Shown: piece after piece, positions 12,527-24,049 of the stretch
How positions within the stretch are numbered: position 1 is the stretch's first letter
Layout of the letters: each line of letters starts with the position of its first letter
Source: Macrotrachela quadricornifera
Lineage: Eukaryota > Rotifera > Eurotatoria > Philodinida > Philodinidae
Length of the DNA stretch: 64,000 bases
Direction of reading: 5' to 3'
Assembly: GCA_022393335.1 (NCBI GenBank)
Contig: JAJEKB010020966.1
Coordinates: 1 to 64,000, forward strand
The notes under the pieces: generated by a model
The model's input: only the letters and a program-made list of their open reading frames with translations
What the model was told of the DNA's origin: nothing
The model's database searches: none
Program-made: the position numbers and the translations under genes

Positions 12527-15500
12527 CAGGGGCGGATCAAGCTGTTCGGCGAACCGGCGACCGCCACCCCCTCAAAAAAAAAAATATTTTGAAAAAGATT
12601 GGAAATTATATATTTAATCAGAAGGTGTATCAAAAGAGGTCAGCCTCGTCCAGCAAACAGATTTTAGTAATTATCATAAATAACTAGCTGGTAGAGTAGC
12701 ATTGGCTATTCTAAATCGAGGTTAGTCATCTATTCTGCTGATCAAAGATTATTTAACAAATAGTTAACTGTAGATAAAAATTATTTACATTGAAAAACTT
12801 AAAAAACAATTCGAGGGTGTTTTTGCAGAATTTGAAGTTTTTTACTTCGTTAACCAAACTCACTAATCAAAATAGTTTTAATATCTTTGAAAAAATGAAA
12901 TTATTTTATTTTAGAAGTAGAAGGTGGTTATTTTATGTAATGCTAAAATATCTTTTCAGATTCTGATGAACCGTCGAATTACGAATTTTTTTAAAAGACA
13001 AGCGATCCCAATCATTAACAACGAACAACAAGCACATGAAAGTAAGTGACAAATATTCGTTTTGATTCAAATCAATGTTCTTTATGGTTTCAATGAAATT
13101 TAGATTCCTCATCATCAACATCATCATCATTACAACTTGATTTTCCTTCAAGTAATCTGGCAATTAGTAAAACAGCAATAAGTAAAATGATTTTTTTCTT
13201 TAGACGTTGTTAGTTTAGAAGTTCCACAACTTCTATCATCAACATTATCATCATCGTTATCGAATGTTTCTCCAAGAAATATTACAACTGGTGAAACATT
13301 TCTTTCACCTTCAAATGTTATTTGTCCACAAGAAGTTCAATTTGTATCATCAACATCACAAACATCACCAACATCACCTTCAGCATCATTAGCACGATTA
13401 AATTTATCTCCAAAAAATTGTGAAATAAGTGATTCATGTTCTGCATCGAAAAATGATATTGGTTTATATATTGGCAAAACACTTTCTGATGAAGAAAAAT
13501 ATCATTTGATCGTGAACCATTTTCAACCAAACAAGACATTTGTTTGGCCTTACAAAGAACGAACAATTGTAACCAATGGAAAATCCACTGTTGAAAGAAG
13601 ATATTTGAAACCATCACACTTAGACGAATACAAATGGCTTAGATATTCACCATTTCAACAAGGTTTATTTTGCATTGCTTGTGTAATATTTACAACATCC
13701 AGATCAAGAATCTCCTATTGAAAATTAGTTCAAAAGCCATTAGATGATTATAAATACCTTCTTGGAAATAATGGAGAATCACTTCTCCATCAAAACAAAC
13801 AGTATCACTTGGACTGCATTACAAAATGGAAAATTTTCTTTATGTTTATTCTAAACAACCAGCATCATCTATTAAAGTAAGTACATTATAGAAACTTGCA
13901 AAATATGCAACTCAACATACAAAAAGATAGACAGTCGATAGATATATATGAAGTTTATTTTCTAAAAAAACTAGCTTTTTTCTTATATTCTAATTTCTTT
14001 TAATTGACTAACAAGAAAAATAACGTAAATATGTAGCTTTGTAGTTTTTACTACCAATCATTTGTGTGGCCTTTTCAATATTTTAGTTATTACTGGATCA
14101 ACGTTTACAAAAAGAAATTGAAGAAAATCGGGCACGATTGAGACCTATTATAGAAACAATTATATTATGTGGTAAACAAAATTGTCCTCTTCGTGGACAT
14201 CGTGATAATGGAGAACTTGTTCTTGATAATGATGTCTCAATCGTGCAAGAAGGAAATTTTCGTGCTTTATTACAATATCGTATTCAAAGTGGTGATACTT
14301 CACTTAAACATCATTTGGAAACAAGTGCTAAAAATGCAAAATATATTTCGAAAACAACACAAAATGAATTAATTTCTATCATTGGTAACCTAATTTTACG
14401 ACAGATAATTGAAGAAGTGAAACAAGCAGAATTTTTTACGATACTATTAGATGAAACAGGTAGATAGTATATTAGAAATACTGTTTCGTACTTTCTATTT
14501 ATTTACCTATTTTATGATTTTAGCTGATATAGCTGGTGTTGAACAAGCTAGTCTTTGTGTTCGATATGTTTTAAAAGATCAAATTCATGAAAAGTTTTTG
14601 ATGTTCATCCCAGTGAAGGATCGAACGGGTTCAGGATTAGCTAATTTGATTATTGAATCGATTTTAAATTTAGGTATGAACTGAGTTTCTTTCTTAGATT
14701 AGGGAAACTCTTAATAACTTCTCACGTTTTAGGTTTAGATATTAATTATTGTATTGGTCAAGGTTATGACGGATGCAGTGCAATGGCAGGTAAAAATCCA
14801 CTGTATTACCCTGATTTTTTCAATGAATAATTATTAACTGTGTATTTCCTTGTGCTTATTTTTAGGATATATTAGTGGTTGTCAAGCTATAATTCGAGAA
14901 AAATATCCTCATATACTTTATGTTAATTGTGCATCTCATTCTTTTAATTTGGCGTTGAGTGATAGTTGTGATATACGTTCAATCCAAAATATGATCGGTA
15001 CAATAAAAGAAGTATATAAATTTATTCGATCATCTACAGTTCGTACTCAATTATTTGATGAATTAGCTTGTAAATCAAATGAGAAGAAAAGTATACTTTT
15101 AAATAAAGATATTGCCACTGCATCATCAACAGAACCACCAACAACAAAATCAACCGAAGCTAAATTTAAAAAATCAAAATTAGCAAATGTTTGTCCTACG
15201 CGATGGATTGATCGTCATATAGCAATTGAAACATTTACTACATTATATCCTGTTGTTGTTGAATTTTTAAGTGAATTAATGTATTCTAAAGATGCAAAAT
15301 GTTCAACTAAATCTCATCTATTTTATATGCCAATATCTACATCAGAATTTTTATGCTCATTAACGATTTTAAACAAAATCTTGTCTTTTACAATTAATGT
15401 GGCGAGTAAGCATAAACATTCTTTACATTTGTGTTACATAATAGTATTTATAAATGAATTTGTAGGAAGTTTACAAAATAGAAAAATTGATCTTATGACT

Positions 15501-16556
15501 TGTATTTCAAATATTGAAGATATTTTACAAGCAATTCAATTGATCAGAAATGAGCCTGATTCCGAATACAAATATTTATTTGAAGAAGCACAAGAATTAG
15601 CTGAGTATGTGGAAAGCAGAATTGAAATGCCAAGAATCACTAAACGACAAGTACGATGATTTAAATAAACTTTGAAGGTTTCTTGCAATTCGAAAACTTT
15701 TTTATCTCATCATAGGCCAATAGAAATAATGTTCCAGCATCATCTGCTTATGAATATTTCAAATTAAATATTTTTATACCTGTTCTTGATCATTTTCTTG
15801 TAGCAATGAAAACCAGATTTAGTGAACATGTTAAAAAAGCAGTATCTATATCATGCATTATTCCATGTTATATTTTTGATAAAACTTACGAAGATTTAGT
15901 ACCAGCAGTAGAAATTTATCAAAAATTCTTATCTGGTTCCAGTACTCAAATCAAATCAGAATTTTTGTTATGGAAAAAACGCTGGACTCAATTTGACAAA
16001 GAAAACAGTTTTCTATTACCATCATCGTCAACAATTAGTAATAGCACTTCGCCTTCGATGCAACGCAAAGAAATTGTATCATTACCGGACACAGCTATAG
16101 ACGCATATATTGAATGTTCTGAAGCTTTTTATCCAAACATTAAAATATTGCTGAAAATTTTTACAACATTACCTGTATCAACTGCTACTACGGAACGTAC
16201 TTTCTCCGTCTTAAAACTACTGAAGTCATATCTACGTGGAACAATGTCACAAACACGACTTAACGGTCTTTCGATGATGTATATGTATAGAGATGCAGAT
16301 ATTAATGTTGATTCTGTGATAGACGAATTTTCTAAATCTGATCGTCGTATGAAATTTTAGATTTTTCTGATTTATTTTCTCTTAATAAAAAGTTTTTATT
16401 CTTGAACTTCTCGATTCATAATTAAATGAACGATAGACTGAAATACAAAAAAAATAAAACAGATACAGTACTAAATTTCTCTCCTAAAAATAATACTACT
16501 TTTCAAATCTTTTTATAAACCGCCACCCCCTCACAAAAATCCTGAATCCGCCCCTG
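12527..16556 (+). mobile_element. Long hAT-type DNA transposon
   Basis: The ends are inverted repeats: CAGGGGCGGATCAAG at 12527 and, read from the right end at 16556, CAGGGGCGGATTCAGG. A further CGCCACCCCCTC block lies inside both ends, at about 12570 and 16521. The element is about 4.0 kb and contains one multi-exon transposase gene reading rightwards. No perfect 8-bp target duplication is seen. Left gtcctac (12518-12524) and right gtcatctac (16559-16567) may be a decayed one. Confidence 0.85.
12966..16360 (+). pseudogene. hAT transposase gene (TTF-type zinc finger, DUF4371, dimerisation domain), frame-disrupted
   Basis: About nine exons are visible with GT..AG junctions. Clear ones are 12966-13041, about 13104-13160, about 13205-13876, 14087-14459, 14524-14673, 14733-14789, 14866-15650 and 15716-16360. 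Order of domains: Ser-rich N-terminus; a TTF-type zinc finger (KWLRYSPFQQGLFCIACVIF, about 13638-13697); a DUF4371-like core containing ILLDETG, LRYD-like turns and YVNCASHSFNLALSDS; and a C-terminal hAT dimerisation domain (STATTERTFSVLKLLKSYLR). Exon three contains a stop at about 13719 and needs at least two frame changes between 13715 and 13830 to stay aligned with the family. All other exons are open. The copy therefore looks only recently inactivated, unless these are assembly errors. Confidence 0.8.
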
Positions 16557-16899
16557 ATGTCATCTACTATCATATCGATAATTTTTAAAAAAAGAATCTG
16601 AATTCTTACGGGTAATCTCCATTAGTTCATTATATGGCGCTATTTTGATTGACAATAGCGTATTTGCCGTTTCTTCCATCTTCCAGAATGCAATTTGAAA
16701 ATGGTTGTGAGAGACTAGATTGCAATTTTTCTAAACTACGCTATAACCTATTTATTTGTTGGACCACAATGATTTATATTTTTGTTACAAAATTTCCAAA
16801 ACTATATCTTCATATTTACTAATAAGAAAGAAAAATTAATTAGAAAATATGTTTGTTCTAAAAAAAAGTATCTTGCAATCTTATTATTGCTCTTTTACG

Positions 16900-17130
16900 T
16901 TATGTTCTGAAGATTTGTCTTAGGTTTTTTATAGAAAAAATTCATTTCCATAGTCATAGGATTTAAGTAATGTGACATACAAACAATTGTGTCAAATATG
17001 ATGAACTCTTTCTGAAATAAAAAACTATCAAGGAAACTCTCACTGATATTTACTTAAAACTTCATTTCACTTATACACTTTCTTCTAAAAACTAGAACAG
17101 ATTCTGATAAAAAAAAAGAGCATTTATACT
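16900..17130. repeat. Dispersed repeat family, partial copy A
   Basis: This stretch is colinear with 20325-20560. Shared blocks include cttctgaaga/gttctgaaga, catttccatagtcatag against tatttccacagtcatag, and tacactttc.tctaaaaa.t.gaacagat. No coding frame is conserved between copies, so this looks like non-coding repeat sequence. Confidence 0.6.
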
Positions 17131-17471
17131 TGAAAAACAAATATGTCTTCGAGGACAAACATTGAGTGGTATTCTATGAAATATGACTTACATATACCAG
17201 GAGGATTTTCCTATTACAAAAAAACGCAAGAGTGTACATTAACAGTAATAAAAACACTGTCATGATTTATTGAACAACTTTCTTTTCTAGAAAATATTTA
17301 TATTGCATCTATACTATTCAAATGTCAACATAAGCAAGAAATCTAGCGCTTTTATAAATTGAATCAAGTCTTATAATATGTTATTGGTATTGCTTCGAAG
17401 GCATTTTATAACCTTAATTTTTTGTCGTATCATTTTTCTCATTAATTTATAAAAGATAAGATAAAAAAAAC

Positions 17472-17651
17472 CGTCAATGGCTCAAATCCTCGATATCGTA
17501 CACAACTATATTTTATTTTCCGAAATAGAGTAAACACTTCTCTATCGATTGATATAAAATTCATTAATTAATCACTCTAGAGAAATGTTTACTCTATTCC
17601 GGAAACTAAAATATAGTTTTGTACGATATCAAGAACTTGAGCTATTGACAG
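17472..17651. repeat. Short foldback MITE (about 180 bp)
   Basis: The arms at 17472-17548 and 17577-17651 are about 90% reverse-complementary over roughly 75 bp. Shared blocks include gatatcgtac, actatatttta and agagtaaaca. The spacer is about 28 bp. No target duplication was recognised. It lies 270 bp upstream of the GPCR start, so it could add a hairpin to that gene's upstream region. Confidence 0.85.
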
Positions 17652-17920
17652 TTTACGAAAGAAATATTTTTTTTTCGGCGAAATTAGGTCTTAGAATTCT
17701 AATAAGTTAATTGCTTTATAATAAATAGCATTATTACGTCAAAAAACTTATTTTAGATTCAATTTTAAAAATGGATATAAGTAGCTTAACATGACTAGCA
17801 ATATTTAACATCTAAATAGTGTTCTTGATGAATTAAAAAATTTAATGCCACAATATTTATCTATATATATATATGTATGTATATATGTTGTTTATTAAGT
17901 CAAAATTGTAAAAAGAAAAA

Positions 17921-18907
17921 ATGTCTGAATCTCTACAAGAACTTTCTGTTAAACTTGCTCAAATTATTTTACCAATCATAATGTTATTAAGTATTGTTGG
18001 AAATTCTTTAAATATATATATATTAATTCGACCAAATTTACGTAATCATGCATGTTCTCGATATTTCTTATCAATAGCTTCGAATAATTTAATTTATGGA
18101 TTTTTACTTATTCGTCACTTATTAAGTAATGGATATTTAATAGATTATCAATCTCTATCAAATATTCTATGTAAAATTATTCAATATATAACTAATATAA
18201 ATTCATTTTTATCTCCATATTTTATTGTATTAGCATCAATTGATCGATTTTGTGCAAGTTCATCAAATGCTAAATTACGTAGATATAGTAATACAAATGT
18301 AGCTTATCGATCAATATTAATATTAATTATTTGTTGTTTACTATTCTTTATTCATACTCTTGTATCATATGATTTACATAAAGGTAGTGATGAATGTAGT
18401 CTTCAATTAGATAATATTTTAAATCAAATAATTGTATTAATACAAATAATATTATATGCTGTTGTTCCACCATGTTTAATGATAATATTTGGTTTATTAA
18501 CAATTTATAATACAAGTCGATTACGTGTTTTACCTCAAATATCAGTGCGTTATCGTCGTACTGAAAGTCAACTTGCACGTATGCTTATATTTCAAGTTAT
18601 TGTTTATTTAATATTAAATATGCCATTTTGTATAATGTATTTAATGCTAGCATTACCAACAGTATTTAAACCAACAGCTAAATTTTATTTTGTATTTTCA
18701 ATAGTTGCATTTCTATTTCATTTTTCATATGCAACAACATTTTTTTTATATATTCTTTCAGCTCGTATATATAGAGGAGAATTAATTCGATTAATTTCAA
18801 AAATTTATCGAATTAATACTAGAAATCAAATTGAACCAATGTCAATGACACACAATATTCGTCTAACAGTTTTATCACGCCAACCAGCAGCTATTATACA
18901 CAATTAA
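17921..18907 (+). CDS. Rhodopsin-like (class A) G-protein-coupled receptor
   Basis: An intronless protein of 328 aa with seven hydrophobic segments. Family marks visible: GNSLN in TM1 (Asn28), Cys84 at the start of TM3 with a partner Cys in loop 2 (SDECSL), and a DRF triplet (Asp108-Arg109-Phe110) in place of DRY after TM3. TM6 and TM7 are present, but the usual NPxxY at the end of TM7 is replaced (FFLYILSARIYRGE). The N-terminus is short (about 12 residues), which suits a peptide or small-ligand receptor. I know similar divergent single-exon receptors as expanded families in rotifers. The ligand cannot be named. AATAAA lies at 19006-19011. Confidence 0.85.
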   Translation: MSESLQELSVKLAQIILPIIMLLSIVGNSLNIYILIRPNLRNHACSRYFLSIASNNLIYGFLLIRHLLSNGYLIDYQSLSNILCKIIQYITNINSFLSPYFIVLASIDRFCASSSNAKLRRYSNTNVAYRSILILIICCLLFFIHTLVSYDLHKGSDECSLQLDNILNQIIVLIQIILYAVVPPCLMIIFGLLTIYNTSRLRVLPQISVRYRRTESQLARMLIFQVIVYLILNMPFCIMYLMLALPTVFKPTAKFYFVFSIVAFLFHFSYATTFFLYILSARIYRGELIRLISKIYRINTRNQIEPMSMTHNIRLTVLSRQPAAIIHN

Positions 18908-19011
18908 ATGAAATATATTATTTAACTTTCTTTTCAAATTGAAATTCTGTTGTGTTGTCTTGTATTGTTTATTTAATTGTAAAATGCAAAAATTTTCTTT
19001 ATTTTAATAAA

Positions 19012-20631
19012 AATTTTAATGTACTTTGATCAAAAATATTAATGAAGATTTTCTTCAATTTTATGGTACTCTTATTCTTGAGAATACACACAAAGAAATT
19101 TTCCTTATTTGAGAGAACTGTTCAATATATTCTTTATTTTTATGCATATGGAAAAAGGATTTTTGTATTGCACCACCATATAGAAGATATTTAACTTTTC
19201 TTGCTACTAATGAAAAATTCTATGTTCACATTCTTTGCAGTAAAATGTATGACACTAATGTCAAATTTGTATTTCTATTTTGTATGTTTGTCATTTTCAT
19301 TATATATTTTACATTAAATAAAACTAATGTAGTGCAATGGTAGAAATTGAAAAATATGAATTTGAGCATTTTTATATACATTAGCAAATTACACAAACGT
19401 AGATAACAGTACTACCAAAAGACTAAGTATTACACGGTTGCTACTCAGTTATTGTGCATTATGAATACTTGTAACATTTTCTAACGTGAATACTATTCTG
19501 TAAGTAGTTCGAGTAGAAGAAGTATAGCTAAAAGAACAAAGTCCGATTTAATGGTACATGAACACAATATGAAAGTGAAAATGTTCATGATCCCTTGCAG
19601 ATCTTAGATAGCGATATGTAGGTTAATACAATTCAATTAAAAGTGATTTTTAATAAAATATAGATTATTCGAAAATGAATATTACTTTTATTTTATTTAG
19701 ATCATCGATGTTTCTGTGATACAATTGTTACAAATATATGACCATAAAATATGAAATTCAAAAAATAGAATAAATATTTTTATCATAAAATCTATCATGA
19801 GAAACTAGGAAAGTTTTTGACATGTTTATAAATAATTTAAAGCAGTGCCTTTATTGTTCATATAATGCAGAATTTGTTGTTTTATAACACTATGGAATTT
19901 ACTTTTTGAACACAACTTTTTCATTTATATAAAACTTAAAGAATTACCAGCAACTCAAATGTTTAAATGATAACCAGCATCAAAACAATGCAAATAATGA
20001 TAAATATATTTAAAAATTAATAAGAAAATATTTTTCACTTCTATTAAATCATTATTTGAGTGAAACCTAGTTCAAATAATAGACTTCAATGAATTGAAAC
20101 CTTCGACATATTAGAAGATCCTTCTGAGATAATTAACGTTTTAATAAAATTTTGCATAATTTATTAAGATTTTTTTTTAGCTTTTGTATACATATTAATA
20201 TCTAAGTTTAGTATGGAGAATATTTTACTGTCGTTGTCTTAGCAATGTATCATTTCAAAACTGGATATATCATGAAGAAATGCGTTTCTTACTAAAGAGT
20301 GTTTTGGAGTTACTTTATAGATCTTTCGTATTATCTTCTGAAGAATTGTTTTAGATTTTCTATAAAAAAAATTTATTTCCACAGTCATAGAAACTAATTA
20401 ATACGACACATATACAAATATGCTAGATATAAATATATCTTTTTGAAATAAAAATATATTCAATAAAATCTTGTTGTCTATTATTTAAAATCTCGCTCCA
20501 TCTATACACTTTCCTCTAAAAATTTGAACAGATCTTTATTACAAGAGAGCGTATCCATGTATGAAGAAAACATGTGCTGAGTCGTGGCCTACAAGGCACA
20601 ACTCATTTTACATGAAGCAGTTTTCGAATGT
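19012..20631. other. Intergenic; holds repeat copy B
   Basis: Apart from the dispersed repeat at 20095-20560, this is AT-rich sequence with no open frame worth listing. Confidence 0.5.
20095..20560. repeat. Dispersed repeat family, copy B
   Basis: Colinear with 55045-55500 and, in its second half, with 16900-17130. Matching blocks with the distant copy include cttcgaca.at.agaaga.cc.tctga, aatattttac...gtcttagca and tgaaataa.aa...tcaataaaa. The spacing between blocks is conserved, which argues for descent from one element. Confidence 0.65.
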
Positions 20632-20639
20632 GTTTCCTG

Positions 20640-21334
20640 GGGTCGCAATCACTTTACCGACGCCGTTTTGCCGACAGATCATTTTGTCGACAGGTACACT
20701 TTGCCGACAGCTTCTTTTGCCAACAAAAATTTGAAATCGGAAAAATTGAAATTTGATTAGAGTATGGTGTCAACAAATATTAAGTGAGGGTGAGAATGAG
20801 GGTGATGACGACAGTGAGGATGGAAGTGAGTGTGAGGGTGAGGATGATGGTGAAAGTGAGGGTGAGGGTGAAGGTGAGTTTGAGACGAAGACGGAAATCA
20901 GAATTCAAAATTTCATTAATGACCGTGGAAACAGGTCAATTATCGATTTCTTGCTGGGTATTTTTCATAATCTTTCATTATAAATATCTGTAATTTTTAT
21001 TAAAAGACTTTTAAAAGCCCAAGAAAAGACAGAATTCCATAAGAAGTAATAAAAGGTAGATTATATGTCATGATTATCTCTATTCATTATCTTTTCCTAT
21101 CTATATATTTGCCCTCTATCTCAGAGAAACTAGCTCGCTCCCTTGCTCGTATTGTACTCTGGAAACTAATAAATATAGCGGGCTAAGATGCCAACTAATT
21201 ATGGTGTCGAAACAAGTTGTCAGTAAAATATAACTGTCGGCAAAGTGTACCTGTCGGCAAAATGATCTGTCGACAAAACGGCGTCGGCAAAGTGTTTGTC
21301 GGCAATGTGATTGTCGGAAAAGTGTACCGAACCC
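20640..21334. mobile_element. Non-autonomous DNA transposon with perfect 8-bp TSD and GCCGACA repeats
   Basis: It is flanked by a perfect 8-bp duplication GTTTCCTG (20632-20639 and 21335-21342). The ends start GGGT and contain several copies of CACTTTGCCGACA-like units on the left (20650-20720). The right side holds the reverse complement, TGTCGGCAAAGTG (21230-21320). No transposase is present. The 8-bp duplication fits hAT, P or Merlin-type enzymes; the terminal sequence does not decide between them. A G-rich minisatellite sits between the arms. Confidence 0.85.
20779..20895 (+). repeat. Degenerate GTGAGGGTGA minisatellite
   Basis: About 115 bp of imperfect 6-12 bp units such as gtgagggtgag, gtgaaagtgag and gtgaggatgat. 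All G-rich units are on the plus strand. It lies in the loop of the foldback element at 20640-21334. The long acidic frame across it (EGEDDGESEGEG...) is a by-product of the repeat and not taken as a gene. Confidence 0.8.
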
Positions 21335-21342
21335 GTTTCCTG

Positions 21343-22757
21343 CTACAAGGTAACTTTTAAAAATTTTCTTTTAAAATTTATTCCAGTCGAACTTAGATTG
21401 CAGTTAAATCTTATATATCTAATAATTCTCATCACTATTTACATTGGTGATACAAATTAAAGCTTCTGGAGACAATGATAAAATTTTTAAATCGATAATA
21501 ACACAATATGGATTTTATTTTAAAACGTTATATAATGAGTTCCTTTTCTCACAATACATAAATAGCTTCGTAGGAGTTATCTGAAGATGTAAATAAGAGT
21601 AATAATAATTTTTTATTAGTATCCATTGCATTTCTCACACACTATCAATGCTTAGATTTCATGTGAAAGTAGATAATCTCTAGACTATTATATAAATAAA
21701 TTTTACTTCTCTGTTAAATTAGCAAATGTTTGTACATTTATCATGGCAATTTACAAATGCAAGATTTGTTTTTATCAGGTAAATTATATAATAATGCTTT
21801 GCTTTGTACAATTAATTTAAAATTACAGCAAAGATTCTTTTTAAGAGAAACTCAGACAAGACTCGTATGACAGAAAAGAAAAAGATTCTTGTCTGATCTT
21901 CAAGACAGATGACACGTGATGTCATTGTGTACATGTATCTATATATACTTAGTGGTATCCAAAAATAGTGATAGTGACACTTTTATATTATGTAGTACCC
22001 TTTAAGTAACTTTTTCTCTATATAGTTTAATAGAGAAAAGAATGCTCGATTTTTCTATGCTATTCGATCATACTCCAACCAATATTATAATAGTAAAATT
22101 TCGATAAGATCTATTTTATTCTCATATGTCACGGTTATGTAGGACTCATTTTTTTAAAAAGATCAGATGAATATTTTTCGAATAACTTTTTTTAGAAACA
22201 AAATAAAGAATTGTAGTTTTTACTATTAAAAAGAGAGGATGAAGAGGCATCAAATCATATATTGCAAGATTGTGTGATTTAGCTTTTTTATAAGTTTATC
22301 AAATGATCTTTTTAAGAGTATACTTGTCTGGAAAGTTGTTACTGTGAATCTTCAATTGTCAAGTATAGAATCAAATTATTAATCGAAGATCAACAAAGTG
22401 CATAAATCTTAGATGAATAATATGTATATTTTCTGATAAAAACAAAACACTTTTTTTTGAGAGCTAAAAAATCGAATAAAAATGTTTTACAAGTCGATAT
22501 TAGTAAAACCAATAGCACATGTCTCGATAGATTTTTATCTCCTCTTTCCAATAGTGAAAATCGCAGTTCCCTATCTTATTTCTATCAAAAATTAGTGAAA
22601 AATTATTCACCAGCATTCATGTCTTCATTACATATGGAAGCAGAGTGGAACTTAGCGAAATTTTATCATTATAACTTTGGTTGAAGTATGATCTACAAAG
22701 ATAAAAAAAAATAAATATATCATATTGTATAGCTTTTCGAGTCACATCGGATGGTGT
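21343..22757. other. Intergenic with a possible short 3' exon
   Basis: A frame from about 22460 to a stop at 22682-22684 reads ...SLSYFYQKLVKNYSPAFMSSLHMEAEWNLAKFYHYNFG (given here in part only: SLSYFYQKLVKNYS, AEWNLAKFYHYNFG). It has no ATG, but an AG follows a T-run just upstream. It could be the last exon of a gene or chance. Nothing else is recognised. Confidence 0.25.
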
Positions 22758-22765
22758 ATAGTAAA

Positions 22766-23724
22766 TAGGGATGGGCGATTCCGCATCGGAATTGGTACCG
22801 GGATCGGGAATCGGCGAGTCTGATACCGATCCCGATGCTTAGAAAATTTAAACTCCCCGATCCCGATACGATACTTAAAAAGTCAGATCTTATCCCGATC
22901 CGATTCCAATCTCAATTTAGAAAAAAATTGGTATCGTTGCCGGTTTTTCGTTATATCGTTTTAAAAACAAAACCTTAAATTAAGTATTCGAATATTTATT
23001 TGAATAACATTTGGTAAAAGTAGCAATGCTAGTGCTTATGAAAAACTACATTTCGAGAAAAAAAAACAAGATTTGTTAGTTAATTTACAACAATTTTTTT
23101 AGTCAAAATTTACGTAAATTAGAAAAAAAACTCGTCTTCATCATTTTGATGATCATCATCTTCTTCTTCGTCTTGAAAATGATCATTTTTATCTTCATTG
23201 AAAAGTTCTTTGATTGAGTTGCGTAATAGACTATTACATCAAATATATTTACCTGATTCCGTTCTCCCTTGATACAGAATAAATTATTTTTTCTCCTTCT
23301 ATCTTATTATTATACATATGATTTTCTCCGGGCTTTATTAGAAAATACAATGATCGCAAAGTTATTATAGTAAAACGGATCTAAACGATTTCAAATCAGC
23401 GCTAAAATAATTTTGGAAAAGTCGAAAAACCAAAGATCTATTAATGAGAATAACAACGATCATATGCTTATCATGTAACCAAAAAGAACGGGTAGAACGC
23501 ATATTATTTAAACTATACCAATTAAATATGAATGATTTTGATCCCGATTCTTAAAACTGATTTTCACGATTCCGATACGATTCTACAAAACTTGTTGCCG
23601 ATCCTGATCCAGTTCCAAACATAAAAAAAATTAAATTGACCGATTCCGATACGATACTAAAAATGAATAAAGTGTCTAACGATCCGGATCCGACTCCAAA
23701 AAAAACTGATTTTGCCCATCCCTA
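22766..23724. mobile_element. hAT-type MITE with perfect TSD and CCGATCCCGAT repeats
   Basis: Perfect 8-bp target duplication ATAGTAAA at 22758-22765 and 23725-23732 (hAT pattern nTnnnnAn). Terminal inverted repeats start TAGGGATGGGC at both ends. Inside each end are many degenerate GATCCCGATACGAT units. They read one way on the left and as ATCGTATCGGAATCGG from the right, making a foldback structure. No transposase is present. Confidence 0.9.
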
Positions 23725-23736
23725 ATAGTAAATCCT

Positions 23737-24042
23737 GTTTTCATAGAGCTTTGAAGGACGTAGAGTAAATATACTGATGGACGACTACATATTCACACCC
23801 ATTCATACTCACGTTCACATTCACAAGATGATTGGAGATAGTGCATATATGAGGTTATAGCCCATCAAAAACTCTACAAAGTCGCATGCGAGAAACAATA
23901 TTTTACAAATGCATTCAATTAATATCAAGAACCATAATAAGCATTAACTTGTGGTCCTTAGGTACGAATGTAAATATGGGTAGATGTGAATGTGTAGTCA
24001 TCTATCAGTATATTGACTCTAGGTCCTTCAAAGTTCTATGAA
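23737..24042. repeat. Foldback element of about 305 bp
   Basis: Starts gttttcatagagctttgaag and ends with its near-complement cttcaaagttctatgaaaac. The arms, about 90 bp (23737-23830 and 23950-24042), share blocks such as aatatactgat and gactaca. It begins a few bases after the target duplication of the preceding hAT MITE. Confidence 0.85.
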
Positions 24043-24049
24043 AACCATA

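Noticed and set aside
12505..12687. Small frame over the left end of the hAT element
   Set aside because: It crosses the terminal inverted repeat and reads non-coding end sequence.
20753..20983. Acidic reading frame EGEDDGESEGEG
   Set aside because: It is a translation of the G-rich minisatellite inside a transposon; two frames are open for the same reason.
22758..23732. CRISPR-like repeated short words
   Set aside because: Units are degenerate, unevenly spaced and inverted within a eukaryotic MITE; no spacers.
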